DNA from: Dirofilaria immitis
Lineage: Eukaryota > Nematoda > Chromadorea > Rhabditida > Onchocercidae
NCBI GenBank assembly: GCA_024305405.1
Contig: JAKNDB010000098.1
Span: forward strand, 1-64,000
Direction of reading: 5' to 3'
Length of the DNA stretch: 64,000 nucleotides
Under the pieces are notes generated by a model, which was not told where the DNA came from, searched no databases, and was given only the letters and a program-made list of their open reading frames with translations. Numbering within the stretch: the first letter of the stretch is position 1; each line of letters starts with the position of its first letter. Made by a program: the position numbers and the translations under genes. Shown here in pieces: positions 20,652 to 34,012 of this stretch.

Positions 20652-23600
20652 CAGGGTTTTAATTCATCATCAATCGTGAATCCACTAATCGATGTCAGGT
20701 GTGAGTCAATCAAAAGTTGAAGAAATAACTCATCAGTAGTAACGTTTATGTAACGATCTTTATTTATCTGTAAGTATTACCACGAAACATTATTGAACGA
20801 ATTCATCGGAATAATATAATAATTATGATATGAACATGAAAGATATAATAGCTTCCTGAGAAATCGTGAATAATACCTAGGCTTGTTGCCAATGTCTCAT
20901 CTATTCGAAAGGTGGAAATAATTAATTTTTATTTTTTTAAACAAGAACTGAAAATCAACAAATTAAAACGCGAATTTGAAAAAGCTCATAATCTGAAAAC
21001 TAATATTAAGGTCAATAGTGAATTAATTGAGTATTGGTAATTTGAAAATAAGGAAAAAGGAAGATTTTGAATTGTAAGATTAATATAAAATTTATTGTTG
21101 ACTTTCAATTTCATTATTGGAATTTATCATTATTGAATATTATCCTTTTACCTTTTTCCAATGTTTCATAGACAAATACGGGAAGAAGTATGATCTGAAT
21201 TATCATTAAAGAGTGTTTAGTTTCATTGACAAGACTTTATCAATATTGCATGATATCAACGAAATTCTGTCAATAAAATGTACTTTCTTGACTTTGATTA
21301 TAAAAGAATTTTGTCAAAAATATATGAAATAGAAATTTAAGGATTTAACAGTTTAGTTAACGGTTTTTTTTAGTCAAAATTATTATTGTGCCAACGATAA
21401 TGATATTAATGCAATAATGATACTAATAATTATGATATGATTGGTGAGTGGATTGATTGTAATCTTATTGTAATTTAGAGTAAGATTAAAACTGAGAGTT
21501 GAAAGTATTAACTCTTTGATATATGTCGACAGAATAGTTAGAAAAAGATGGAGATCGTAAAAGAAATATGAATTCATATGTTGATATCCAAAGAATGAAT
21601 TAATTGGGCATCAACAAGAAATCGAGAAATTCTTGTACATTCCGGAAACATGTGCTAAAGCAAAATGCTATATTTGTTTAAATAAAATTAAATATCAATT
21701 TGTTCAAGAAATTCATAAAATATTCTGGAGCGCTAATTATATTGCTTAAGTATATTTACTTAAATAATAGAAATTGCAAAAAGTATTTCGACAGATTAAC
21801 TGCTCTACTTAAATTATAAATCAATTTCGAGATTAAAAAAATTAATTAAAATAATGATAGATTTATTATGTTAATTAAGTAATGTTAATATACTTTAAAA
21901 TATATTGAAATGAGAGATGTAATCCCTGCTATTTCTTCAAAATAAATACTACTTATTTAAAAGTATGTAATAAAAAATTAATTTACTAAACAGTTATTAT
22001 CATTATGAAAATCGAGCTTTGATTCGACAATTTATTAGGAATATTGTAAATACAATATCAATAATTCAATATTTTATCATAGATAAACAAGATTTCGTAT
22101 AGTTAGTATTTCAATTAATATTGTTAATCAGTATAATCTTTGGATAAATTTATTGAATGTGATGGATGAAGTGATAATATTGATTGAGATCATATCTCTT
22201 CATTTTATATCAACCAATTATTTTTAACGTATTGAAATATTAAATGATATTTTTTCTTTTAAGTCGATTAATATGATAAAATAATCTTATCGACTGTACT
22301 GAAACATGGAATTTAATTTATGATAGCATGAAATAAATTTCGTTAATTTCGGATGTAGCAAATTACAATTGTATAACTATTTATTGTTTTTTTTTGTATG
22401 TAAAATAAAATCTTTTTTATTTTTCAATCTCCATTAGAAACAAATATCGGCCAAAAATGACTTCGGAATTTTATTCAAACCAAATATTTATTGAGAAATG
22501 ATCGTGAATTTTATTAGAATTAAATATTCATGGAAATGATTAGGAAAAAGAAAAAATTTTAATAGCTAATTGCAGTGAAATGTTTTTAAAAATTTGAAAT
22601 TCACTTAAGGTTCAAAATCAATCCCAATGCAATTTTTAATTGAAATAGCAAAAAGTTTAATTAATTTCCATTGTTCGTCATATCTTTATTTATTTATTTA
22701 AATATCTTAGTTATCAAAGGAAGATGGAAGGGATTAGGTAAAAATAATAGGGAAATAAATTAAATAATCGATGATAGAGCTAGATTTATCACTTAATAAT
22801 GATAATATTAGTTATTGAACTGAGTGATAAGAAAATACTAAAATGATAAACTTAAAGTTTATCCGTCGATACATTACCGCTACGACAATTGTTTTATAAT
22901 ATCAAAAGTTATTTAAATTAAAATAAAAATAACGGAAATTTTGAAAATGAATGTTAAAAATTTCGAATAAACTATTATTAATATCGCTTCACCTTGATCA
23001 ATTTGCTGTTTTAAGTTGTTAAACTTGTGAACTTTTACCCTAAAAATATAAATAAATTCAAAATAAAAAAAATTATGCTCAATTTATAATTTAAAATAAA
23101 AATTGATGATGAAATATCACATATATACATCATCATCATCATTTCCGATAATAAAACAAGATGCGATCCATTAATATAAGTATTGATTAAGTGAATCTTA
23201 AAATTTCAATAATTTCATCTTTCATTCCTTTTATTTTCTTTTTTTTTTAATTTTATTGGAAAAATTGCTCAAAATTTCAAAGTTTTATCGTTTTTATCAT
23301 TAAGAAATCATTATTTGAATAATCAATTTGCGAAATTTTTAAGCGAAAAAGTGAAATTTTAACTTTCGAAATGCTATTTTAGACATTTAATTGTAAAAGG
23401 ATTGATTCGTTTAACTTTACAATTATCTTTATCAGCAAATTTAATTAAAATTATCGATTATTTTTTTAAGTCTGGGTATTATTGATTATTTTTAAATGTA
23501 GGTTCTATTTTCAAAAAGCTGAATTTTTATCCGAGAAGACATAAATTAATTTAGGGAATTTGGAAAGAAAAGCATTTATCTTATAAAAAATCATAGTGGA

Positions 23601-26600
23601 AATTTTATACAAAATTATTGAAAAGATCTCGATAGCACGTTTACTTGAGTAAAGATTTATCCTTCGGGAGTTCGAATGTACATTTAAAAATTTGATTTCT
23701 TATAAAGTTTTGTTATTTTTGAGTAGAGAAATTGCAGTCGTTGCAGCTTTATTTTAACCATACATATCACTCTTTTGAAACTTAAATTTAAAGGTTAAGG
23801 GTCATCTATAATGATGAAAATGCTGTCTTATAATCGTATAAATATAGCTTCTCCTTATAGTTTAATTAAATATGAAATAGTTGAAGAATGTTGAAAATTG
23901 TCATTGATACAAACAAATGATGCAAGGAAAATGCAAACGATCGCTTACCAAATTGATCTTTCGTCGAAATTAGATTATATTGGAGCAAAGAGAAATATCG
24001 ATTGCACGTTAGTCGAAAAATCCGCATAAAGAATTGTTAAAAGATGAGCGTAAATTTGCATATTTTGTGAATAACACTTTATGGTTGATTATAAGTAACG
24101 TGCAGAAAAGTGAGTTTAGAATGAAATTTCGTAATTATAATTATTATTTTGTTGGAAATTTTAGATTTACTTGCAAATTTAAATTAAATTAAATCAAAAA
24201 AAAATGGAAATGGAAATGAAATTTAAATTCAATTTTAACATTTATCGGCAGTTCTTAAATTATATTCAAAAAATCATTCTAGCTCATGACAAAGTCAATC
24301 AAGTTAGATAGTATTAGATATCATTTGAAAGCTTATTGTACTGGCTATATGATAGAATGAAAAATTCCCAAATTCCCGAGATATCGTGAGAAGTGAAGGA
24401 TGCGAATAAATCATTTGATTACATGCCGCTGTATGTCATTTAGTTGTTATGTAGTAGCTGTTGCGGTGTCCCGGCGTAGTCGTTCAGCGGTCGACCGATA
24501 TCATCATTAGTGCAATCTTTTAACGGATATAATCCGTTTAACCGGATCATATAAGCGATGGGAATATCGCTAAGTTAATCGTTTTAAATTTTGTGGGAAT
24601 GAAATTTCCGATTGATAGAATTCGTTGTGAATTCCGGTAAATTTAGGCCAATTTTCAATTTGAAAAATTACAAAATTGCATCGAATATCATTAATGATTA
24701 CATTAATAATAATTAAATTTAATATTGAAAATTTGCGAAATTAATTCCTAAATACGATCAACCAATAATCTTGCAAAAGTATTTCTTCTGTTGGTCGGAT
24801 GAAATTCATGCTGAGATAGTTTAAGAATCGGAAAAAATAGATACCATAATATTTAAAAAAACCCGGGAGAACATACAAGATAATATTTAAATATATAATT
24901 CGAAATTAAAAACTAATTACAATAATTTAAATTAATCAAAATTTTCCTTTGTTGTTTGTCTTTTTTAATTTTTATTTTACTTTTTTCAAATTTTCAAAAT
25001 TTTATTTGGGGATTTAAGTTTTGTAAGAATTTTGATGTAAATAAATGAATTTATTATTACTAATCGTAAACAAAATAATGATAAATATTGACTTTTTTTG
25101 ATTATTCAATTATTCTAATGTTATCGAGAATACCCAATTATTTGATACACTGTACAGTCCTGATAATAACGTTACTGTAGATTAATTGTGGTTGAACATA
25201 TGCCTCTGAAATGAATAGGATACGGTATTCATTTGTTGAACTAATAAAATTACAAATGTATCAGGTATATTTTAATCGAAGTTGAAAAGTTCGATTAACC
25301 ATACTATTAATAGATACTACTTTTCTTTTTGAATAATGAACTCTCGATTAATAATTTCCTTGTTAGCAAATCACTAAGTATGTTTCTCCGTATCGGATAC
25401 GATTTCCTGAACTTATGAACATATTTTATATGCAAATGTTAAAGTGACAAAATTTACCAGTTGCCTTACTTATCAATAATTTTATCCATATAGTCTTCAA
25501 TAATCTGATTCTCGATTATAAATGACAATCTTGGTACAAAATCATTTTTCCTTCCTTAAGATACGGTATCAAGAGATGAAAAGAGAAAGTGTTATTAGAA
25601 CATGGAAAAGATATCATCAGAATAGTGATAAAATCGGAATATAATACCATCTAATGAAGTGTACATTTGATCGGATCTTTATTAAGCAATCTGTCGTAAT
25701 GCACAAGAATCGAAGATATGTAAATCATTTAAAGAATACGATATTAAAATTAATTTCGAGAGGAAAAAAATAAACATTTGCACATTTTTTTCCTTATGCA
25801 TCATTTTCCAATAGTTCTATGATTTTATTTAATTTTTATAACAATTCTGAGAACGAAATTTTATTCCATCTAAATAATATTTATGAATTTATGATTTCTA
25901 TTCAAATTCTTTCCCAAAAAGAAAATTACTCATCTAAGCCATACTATGTTTAGCATAATTATTAAATTTAAAATATCTTTGTCATTTATATTCCCTTATT
26001 CTATCATTTTTTTAGTTAAAATTTTTTTTAGGTTTAATATTTTAGTTAAAAAACAAAATTTTTTTAGGTTTGATTTTTAGTTAAAATTAAGATTAAAAAA
26101 ATTAAAATTAAGATTAAAATGAAATAAGTAATAAATAAAACCGAATAGATGGAATTATTTAGCATCATAGAAGTGGTTATCTTCCAGACGATATGTGATA
26201 AGTTTGAAAATTGAAACTGCAAAAATGTGTAAGTAATCAAATATTACTGATGACATATGTAATATGCGGTAAATGATAAATTGGCAGTAAATTGCGAATA
26301 ATGGAAATCGAAATAAAATGGAAATTTGGACAATGAATGAAATCAAATAGGAATCTTCAATATTATAAAAATACCTAAAATTGTATGAGTTAACACTTTC
26401 TTTGATGTTTTATTTGAAATTTGCATTTTTATCTGAATTATTGTTCTCAAATAATATTAAGTAAATCAAATAATATTGAGTAATGTTCTCAAATAATATT
26501 GAGTAATTGATAGAAACGGATAAATTCACTATTAATCATTTTCAAATTAGAAACGGAAATCATAGAAAATTTTTGAAGTTAATTTTCGTCAGTATTTCCT

Positions 26601-27490
26601 AATCTCCTTCGAAAATTTCGATATAATTTTATTCAAATTCCATTCATTACAGATAAAATTCTCGAATATTAATTTCTTGATAAAAACTTTTATGCAAATA
26701 AGCTTTAAAAGGAAGATTCAAATTTAAATTTTAGCATCATATATATCATCCATATATAATTATATTTGCTAATAAATTTCTTTTAATAAACATTTATGGC
26801 TTTAAAATTTAAATACATTTTTCGTTTGATTAATAACAATATCATTCATAATTTATTCAGCACAAAAAAACTTTTCAACAATTAAATATATATTTTTCAA
26901 CATTACATTTTTCGATAATTTTATTGACATACAAATTCATATATAAATACTAAATTTTATATGTTTAAAGGTTTATTTCTTAGATAGGAAAACTATCTAT
27001 AAGAAATAATAAAATGATATTAATGCTAAAACTATAATGAATTTATATATGTCAAATTTTTATTGAAAAATCTAAAAAAAAATCGAAAGATCAAGAAGAA
27101 AAGAAAATGGGAAAGTGTGGAATTGAAAATTCATTTATACAAATTAATCGATCTACTTGTCATAAACTAAAAATCTGTTAGTATTGTTAAAAAATAATTT
27201 CTTTCACGAAACTGAATGATTGTAAAATCGACATTAAGAAGCAAATAATCAAAATTAATTCTCGTTCGCCAGAAATATCGATATCTTATCCTTCAAAGAA
27301 TAACATCGATTAATTCTCGACTGCGAGAAGTGCCGATATTTTGTTCATGAAAAATTAATAAAGATTAATTCTCGACTGCCAAGAACATCATGAAAAAGAA
27401 ATAATTAAAGTAATTAATTTTTTGCTGAATAATAATATAATTGTACTTACTACTCAATTATTTCCATTCATCAAATCAATCAATGGATAA
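20652..27490. other. Gene-poor AT-rich stretch
   Basis: Nearly 7 kb without a supportable exon. Open frames are short and low-complexity. Local short tandem duplications occur near 26030-26110 (TTTTTTAGGTTT...TTAGTTAAAA units) and 26450-26510 (TCAAATAATATT(G/A)AGTAA units). A slightly GC-richer patch lies at 24440-24590, containing short palindromes such as CGGTCGACCG, with no identifiable function. Confidence 0.55.
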
Positions 27491-27499
27491 ACAAATCAG

Positions 27500-27875
27500 G
27501 ATATAAAAGAATGAAAGAATAGAATGAAAAAAATAACAAAGCAAGAACATGAAGGAATGAAAGAATGGAATAGAATAAATAGAGAAATAAAGGAATGAAA
27601 GAATGGAATAGAATAAATAGCGAAATAAAGGAATGAAAGAATGGAATGGAATAAATGGAGAAATAAAAGAATGAAAGAATGGAATGGAATAAATGGAGAA
27701 ATAAAAGAATGAAAGAATGGAATGGAATAAATGAAGAAATAAAGGAATGAAAGAACGGAATGAAATAAATGAAGAAATGAAATAACGAAGGAATAAAGAG
27801 AATCAAATAGAATAAAGAAATAAAGGAGTAAAGAATCAAAGATAGAAAGAATGGAATGGAATAGAATAATATATT
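27500..27875. repeat. Minisatellite, unit about 38 bp
   Basis: Tandem copies of GGAATGAAAGAATGGAATRG followed by AATAAATRGAGAAATAAA. About nine units, best preserved at 27555-27760 and degenerate at both ends. The long minus-strand open frame over it (Ser/Phe/Ile repeats) is a by-product of the repeat. Confidence 0.85.
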
Positions 27876-28167
27876 TAATGGTTACGGTAAATGAAATTCT
27901 CTATCACCATTATCCATTTATGAAATCGCTGCTGGTTATTTTTAATTCATTTCATCCTCTCCCTTTCCCTCTTTCCCTTCCTCACTACCTCCATCCCTTA
28001 CCTCTTTCTCTCTCCTCTCTTTCATCTTCTTCCCTATTATATTTCATTCAATCTTATGATTGTTTTATCTCAATTCTTCTCCGTACTTTATCATATTCGT
28101 TGGATTAGTTTATTCTGTTTTGTTTATTTATTAATTTTATTGGCACAGAATGATTAATTCATTATTA

Positions 28168-28360
28168 TGTTATTGCTATCACTGCTACTACTGCTACTAT
28201 TACTACTATTGCCAGTACTGTTACTAATGCGACTATTGCTACTATTCTGCTACTGCTGCTACTATTCTGCTACTGCTGCTACTATTCTGCTACTGCTGCT
28301 ACTATTCTGCTACTGCTGCTACTATTCTGCTACTGCTGCTACTATTCTGCTACTGGTACC
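28168..28360. repeat. CTG/CTA triplets and 20-bp tandem repeat
   Basis: Degenerate CTACTG triplets lead into about 5.5 perfect copies of ACTATTCTGCTACTGCTGCT from 28241 to about 28353. The period is 20 bp, not a multiple of three. Confidence 0.9.
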
Positions 28361-28390
28361 ACTCATTGTTATTTACTCATTCTCGTCATG

Positions 28391-28492
28391 CTTATGTCTA
28401 TATGTATGTATAAGCGTATGTGTATGTGTATATGTATGTACGTATGTATGTATGTATGTATGTATGAATGTTTGTATGTATGCACGTATGCA
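28391..28492. repeat. (TGTA)n microsatellite
   Basis: TATG/TGTA tetranucleotide tract, cleanest at 28441-28465. Confidence 0.9.
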
Positions 28493-28749
28493 CATTTATA
28501 TGTTTAGAAATTGTTGATGAATGATGATTGAATGTGGTCATGTGAATCAATCAATAAGCAGTACACACCCACACATATATTTTATATGTAACGGGCGATA
28601 TCGCTCGTTTTAAAATTATACCACGCCCCACAAATATATAATGTGTTATGTAAATTTGCAATTGGGAGGAAACTGGAAAAGTATAAAAGCGCCTCGCAAT
28701 CGGATAGAACTGACTGAAGCATTCGTGGGAATAATGATGGTTAGCAGTA

Positions 28750-28767
28750 TTGTTGTTGTTGTTGTTG

Positions 28768-28799
<32 letters not shown>

Positions 28800-28830
28800 G
28801 TAGTAGTAGTAGTAGTAGTAGTAGTAGTGA
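28750..28830. repeat. Adjoining (TTG)n, (TTA)n and (TAG)n tracts
   Basis: Three trinucleotide arrays follow each other without spacer: TTG at 28750-28770, TTA at 28771-28799 and TAG at 28801-28829. Each pair of neighbours differs by one base, as expected from mutation within an expanding array. Confidence 0.9.
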
Positions 28831-28887
28831 TGGTGATAGTGGTGGTGATATTATTATGGTTGTAGCAGTTATAAGCTAGAAGTTAAG

Positions 28888-29040
28888 AGCATCAGCATCA
28901 GCATTAGCAGCAGCTGCAGTAGCAGTAGCAGTAGCAGCGAAGGTTGTGGCATCACCATCATCATCGTCATCGTCATCGTCATCATTATTGTTTGCTACTG
29001 CTACTGCCATTGCTATTGTTATTGTTGTTGATGTTGATGT
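28888..29040. repeat. AGC/AGT and ATC/GTC triplet repeats
   Basis: GCATCA and GCAGTA units are followed by CATCAT and CGTCAT units and GTTGAT units. Open frames across it encode only Ser, Val or Asp runs. Confidence 0.85.
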
Positions 29041-29230
29041 TGATTATCGTCATCACAACATGGCCGTTGATGTCGGCAATAGTATAGTTAGTTGGATGGA
29101 TAGGTATTCAACTCTGGTTTGGTTGATCGAAAATTTGAATACTCGCTCCTTTAATCACTTATTTTTCCTATCCACATACTCGCTCGCTTGCTTGTTTACT
29201 CAATTAATACATATGCTAAACGAGCGAGTA

Positions 29231-29290
29231 TCTCCTCTCTCTCTCTCTCTCTTCCTCTCTCCTCTCTTCCTCTTTCTCTCTATCTCTTTT
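29231..29290. repeat. (CT)n tract
   Basis: CTCT-rich pyrimidine tract with TTC interruptions. Confidence 0.85.
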
Positions 29291-29460
29291 TCTCGTTTCA
29301 CCATCCTCTTCCTTCGCCACTTGTACCTTCATATAAATTTTTAAAGCAAACTTTCTTTTTATAATTCCTCTCTCCCGATACTTCTATATTCTGTTATATC
29401 TTATTTATAATATATATACGCCTGCTCAATTCTCCACACTTTTCCCTGTCTTTCACCTAA

Positions 29461-29610
29461 ATCATCACCGTCATCGTCACCACCACCACCATCACTACCG
29501 TCATCCATCACTCATCATCTATCATCTATCATCCACCATCATCATCATCACCATCACCATCATCATCATCGTCATCGTCATCATCATCATCATCATCATT
29601 ATCAATCGTC
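29461..29610. repeat. (ATC)n tract with CAC/CGT variants
   Basis: Continuous ATC-type triplets over about 150 bp, end of the low-complexity block that begins near 27.5 kb. Confidence 0.9.
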
Positions 29611-30073
29611 ATGGATATCATAATATTATTATTGCTATTTCGCATTATTCAGATATTACGAAATTGATAGCTATTCTATTACCATTACTAATAATAACAA
29701 TGATAATGATAATAATGTTAGTGGCACATAAAGAACTTAATTTTAAAAAGTATAATGTGGCATATATAAATTTCATCAGTTATTTCTTTTCTTGGTCAAT
29801 GGAATTCCACATAGAACTATTGCATGCATGCATAAACAATAAAAGTTTTACGAAGGGAAGTAGTATGCTTCGTAATAAAAGATTTGTTATTTACATTTTT
29901 ATAAAATGCTTGCTAATTTTAAGCATATTATAGTATTTATAATTATATATATACATATATAAATATATGCTTGTTTGCGCGAAATTATATTAACGTAATT
30001 TGTTAAAGTTATTATCGATTTTTTTAAAAAAGATTAATTTTTTGTAGAAATATAAAACATATTTGTAACAGAA

Positions 30074-30346
30074 ATGGCATTGAAACGAGCTACAGAGGGT
30101 GATGCGAAAGCTTCATCACCAAAAAGCCACGTGCACGTAAAAGCGCTGTAAGCTTATCATTTCGTATATTTTTTAGTAATTGATTAATCAAATTAGCAGT
30201 TTAAAATTTATTCATTTATTCCCTTACTTTTCTTTATGGACAAATTAATGCTTACAGCCAGGTGGTGCCAAAAAACTGCAACTAAACGAAGGAAGAGTGC
30301 TAAGAAAGGTGGTGCAAAGAAAACTAAGAAGCAGATGAAGAAATGA
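30074..30346 (+). CDS. Small lysine-rich chromatin-like protein, two exons
   Basis: Exons 30074-30147 and 30258-30346. The predicted protein is about 54 residues: MALKRATEGDAKASSP, then KKPRARKSA, then ATKRRKSAKKGGAKK and TKKQMKK. Almost everything is Lys, Arg, Ala, Ser or Gly, as in histone H1 tails or small nematode sperm chromatin proteins. No family can be assigned with certainty. Both exons are one base short of phase (74 and 89 nt where 75 and 90 fit). Each shortfall sits in an A run: 30121-30125 and 30270-30275. The spliced frame therefore fails unless both are corrected. A TTGTAACAG acceptor directly before the ATG suggests SL trans-splicing. Alternative reading: a decayed gene. Confidence 0.6.
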
Positions 30347-33242
30347 ATGAATTAAATTTGAAATTAATAGAAGCAATCTCTTCTCGAATAATGCCGCTAT
30401 CTTATTCACTTCATTTTATTAAAAAAAAAAAAAAAGAAAGAAAACTCTTTTCCCCGTCCTTTTTATCATCTTTTCTTGTTTTCCACTTCATAAAATGTTT
30501 GTATATTTTTCGCTCTCTTCCTGTCTTCTTCATAAATTCATGCATTGATACTATATTTGCTAATTGGTTGCTTCTTCTTCTTAGCATTTCAAATTTGATA
30601 CCTTTTACTTTGATCATTCTCTCTCTCGACAAAATAAAGGAAAGGAAAAGAAACAATGCATTTAATGCTTTAATTGACATGTTCAAATATTAAATTTTTT
30701 TCGCTTTTTATTTCTTTTTTCCAATTCTTTATTATCTCAATTCTTTTATCACTCAAATAACAACAAAAGCAAATTTAAATTTGAGAAGAGAAGGATTTGG
30801 AATTTTTCAAAGAACTGTTGGAATGATAATAATTCTGAAATTTTCATGGGGATAGGATGCCAAAAGAGACTGGAAGATAATGATCTCTTTATTAAAAGCA
30901 TAAAATTGCACATTAAAATAGAGCAAGAATAATTTGGTTTTTGCATTAAATCAGTTATCAGTTGATATAGGTGAATTGAAATAAAAAGAAAATAACAAAT
31001 TAAACATGCATTTATCAATAATTGATATGATTTGAATTGAATTGTTATAGAAGATAAAGTAGGTGGGCCTTTTCCGTTTATGCTTTCTTTTTTACATTTT
31101 TAGATTCCTCAATATCTTTCTTATTCGTATATAATGTTAAATAGTGATGTTAATATTAATACATGCATATTTGAATGGTTGAATTTAAATGTGATCTCTT
31201 TATTAGAGATTTTTTTATATAGATTTTGTCATTTATTTTTTTAATTTTGGAAAATTGAGAGATTGAAAATAAAAAATTGATGCTTTTTCTTTGATTAAAA
31301 TGTAAATGGTCGTATTTTGGTGTATTATTAAATCTTTTTTTTCTTTTGTTTTCTGTTTAGTTTATCCAACATGTCAGTAATTACAGCTTCTTATGATATC
31401 ATCCACCTTTTATCATAGTATGCATAAAATCAAATCTTTGCCGATAATGGAAATCAATCTGGAGAAAGTAAGAAAAAGTTCAAAGATTTGTAATTATTAA
31501 ATGATTTTTTGGAATTAAATTAGGATAAAATTATAATAAGACGAGTAGACATGGCAATAGAAAAAAGCTATACTTTTGCTAAATGAATTATTCATTTATC
31601 CGATACTAATTGATCTTCATCTTCCGAAAATTAGCCATTCAGGAACATGTCACAAAAAGGAAATCGGTAATGAATGTGGAAGGAATCTAATAATAGTAAT
31701 AATGATGCATTTGTTCATTGTATAAATTAGGTCATATAATTGCTAATCGATGCAGTACATGTGTTGCAAATTAAATTCTTAAAGGACAGCATTTCAACAT
31801 GAAATATTGATTTGTCGAGAATTTTCGAAGAAAACTAAAAATACCCGGAAATTCAAGAAATTATAATGCGATGGATTATTTTTCAAATTATAGCATTATA
31901 TGGTTGCCAAAGCCGAATAATGTCTGGTGTGAGGATGAATGAAACCGGAACAAATGAAAATGGGAGCCGTGACCCTTTGGTGGTCAACAGTTGTTCAATG
32001 TAACAGCCGCAAAGGCGTCATGACCTTCCTGTACACTTCATTGAGTAGCAAAACATACGAGCATTCAAAGAGTGATTTGTGAGCGGCAATTTGATTTGAA
32101 TTTTTGATATTACAGTAATTCCAGATAAAAATTATGAAGAGTAGCATCATAACATCATGGATGTTACAGTACGATATAAGCTATGTTAAATTAATTTAAA
32201 ACAATTTAAGTACTTCAACATGAATTGTTATTTGATTGAGAAAATAATAAATGGCGATTTAAAGTGATTGCACTGAAAGTAGAACAACGATCATCGAGAA
32301 TCGAGAACCAACCGATCTTGATTCATTGTTATCCCAATACATCATTTCTGATCTATATAACAAAAGGAATTAGTGCAAGATCAAGTATCATTGATCAAAA
32401 TGAGATGTTGCTAATTTGCAGCTTTAATCCACGCTACTGATTTGAAATTATTGATTAATGAATGAACATATGTCATCCTATTGTTTGCTTTGTAAAAACA
32501 TTTTGCACAGTGAGATAATGATAATAATGAGAGTGATAATGCTGATAACAATATTGATAATATTGTTACAATGATAATATCGTAACAATGGTAAAATAAC
32601 ATTCCCAATTATTGATCACTACTCACTCCTAAGTACTCTTCATGATAATTCGCAAATCAATGAAATATAATGATTTCTTTCCAAAAGGATTATAACGTTG
32701 CGTTGAAAATTTTCAAAAATCATAGTATAAGAATAAACAAAAACTGAATAAAAAAAAGGAAAATAAATTCGAATTTTGTAAATTATTTTCGTTCCAGTAA
32801 TAACCATCATAATTGATCAACCCAAAATAACAATTAGATAGTAATATGATAACTAATAGTTATTGAAAGCCAACGTTTACTGCGCAAAAAAGATGAGAAA
32901 ATAGATGAAATTTCAAATTTTTGAAAATAGATGAAATTTCAAATTTATTTCAATTTCATTTATAGATTTAATATATTTAAAAGTTTTATTTTTTCTGATT
33001 TCATTGTTATTCATCAGATTTCATCCATTCATATTTATCACTATCATTTGACCAAATCAGCATCAGATTTGATCAATTCATGCTCTGCGATGATAAATTG
33101 CTTGGCTACTAGAGGCATACGGTAGAGTTGTTTATTCAAATTTGTACAATAATATAATAGACAATAAATCATTAAAACTAACAAACTGTCAAAAAAATTT
33201 GAAAAAAATTCGCAAAAAAAAAAACTTTTTGGGGTATTTCTA
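30347..33242. other. Intergenic
   Basis: No gene recognised. A GC-richer patch at about 31910-32070 stands out from the AT-rich surroundings but has no long frame. A 24-bp direct duplication (GATGAAATTTCAAATTT units) lies at 32904-32947. Confidence 0.5.
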
Positions 33243-34012
33243 CTTTTTAAATTTTTTCAATATCGCATAATTCAATATAATTTAATAATTTAAAAATTAT
33301 TAATAAAGTAACTTATCAAAATATTTCATCAAAATAATTAAATATTTGTTAAATAATAAAATTTGTTCTATATATTGCTTGGCCAATGAATATAGTAAGT
33401 AGGCTGATTTATCGTAGATACATTGTGGCAATGTAGCAAACTACATAATATGCATGCAATTCATACGATGCAAAAATATGACAAATATAAGTAAACGATC
33501 GACGACGAAGTTTTATTTTCTCAGCAAATCGACATAGAACAATAAAGATGGAAAATGTGTCAAAATTATTTGTAAGAAATAATAGTAATTTTCGTCTGTT
33601 AAATTTCAAATATGAAATTGCATGTCGTTTATATGCTCAATAAAATCTCTCATATATCAGTCACTTACTAGTGGATTGCAGAATTGCAAATGCAGTCATG
33701 TAGTTTGTACGATGCATGCATCAGTATGCTTCATTTATCTCAGAATCTACTCCCAGATGGCTAAGGAAATTGAAAGCAACACTGAATCGATGAGCATAAC
33801 AATCCTTTGCAATTTAAGAATGAGAAGCAAAATTATAAATAAAATTTCTACTTCGATATTTTTGAAACAAAAAAGAAAAAAATGCGGTAAATTCAATGAA
33901 TTTAGCCTGAAAAATTAACGCTTTTTTATGAAAACATTAATTACACCGTTAACAATGATAAGACGAATTATGCAAATTAGTGATCTTTGATGCTTCAATC
34001 AAAGAAATGAAA
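33243..34012 (+). repeat. Left arm of 770-bp inverted repeat
   Basis: The reverse complement of this segment recurs at 35815-36581 with only scattered substitutions and 1-bp indels. For example, TATATCAGTCAC corresponds to ACATATCATTCAC, and there are T-run length differences near 33920. Short open frames (66 and 98 residues) occur in both arms only because the DNA is duplicated. Confidence 0.92.

Noticed and set aside
27480..27839. 119-residue minus-strand frame rich in Ser, Phe and Ile
   Set aside because: It lies entirely within the 38-bp minisatellite.
27490..28360. CRISPR-like spaced repeats
   Set aside because: Repeats are direct tandem units without unique spacers, in a eukaryotic sequence.
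28167..29344. Frames encoding poly-Leu, poly-Val, poly-Ile and poly-Ser proteins
   Set aside because: They are translations of microsatellites; the 20-bp array even shifts frame at each unit.
30411..30686. 91-residue minus-strand frame downstream of the lysine-rich gene
   Set aside because: It overlaps a plus-strand frame of similar length. Both arise from low-complexity A/T and CTT runs, with no family match.
33409..33918. Open frames of 66 and 98 residues repeated at 35960-36415
   Set aside because: They recur only because the DNA is an inverted repeat. No family resemblance, no splice context, and AT-driven composition.
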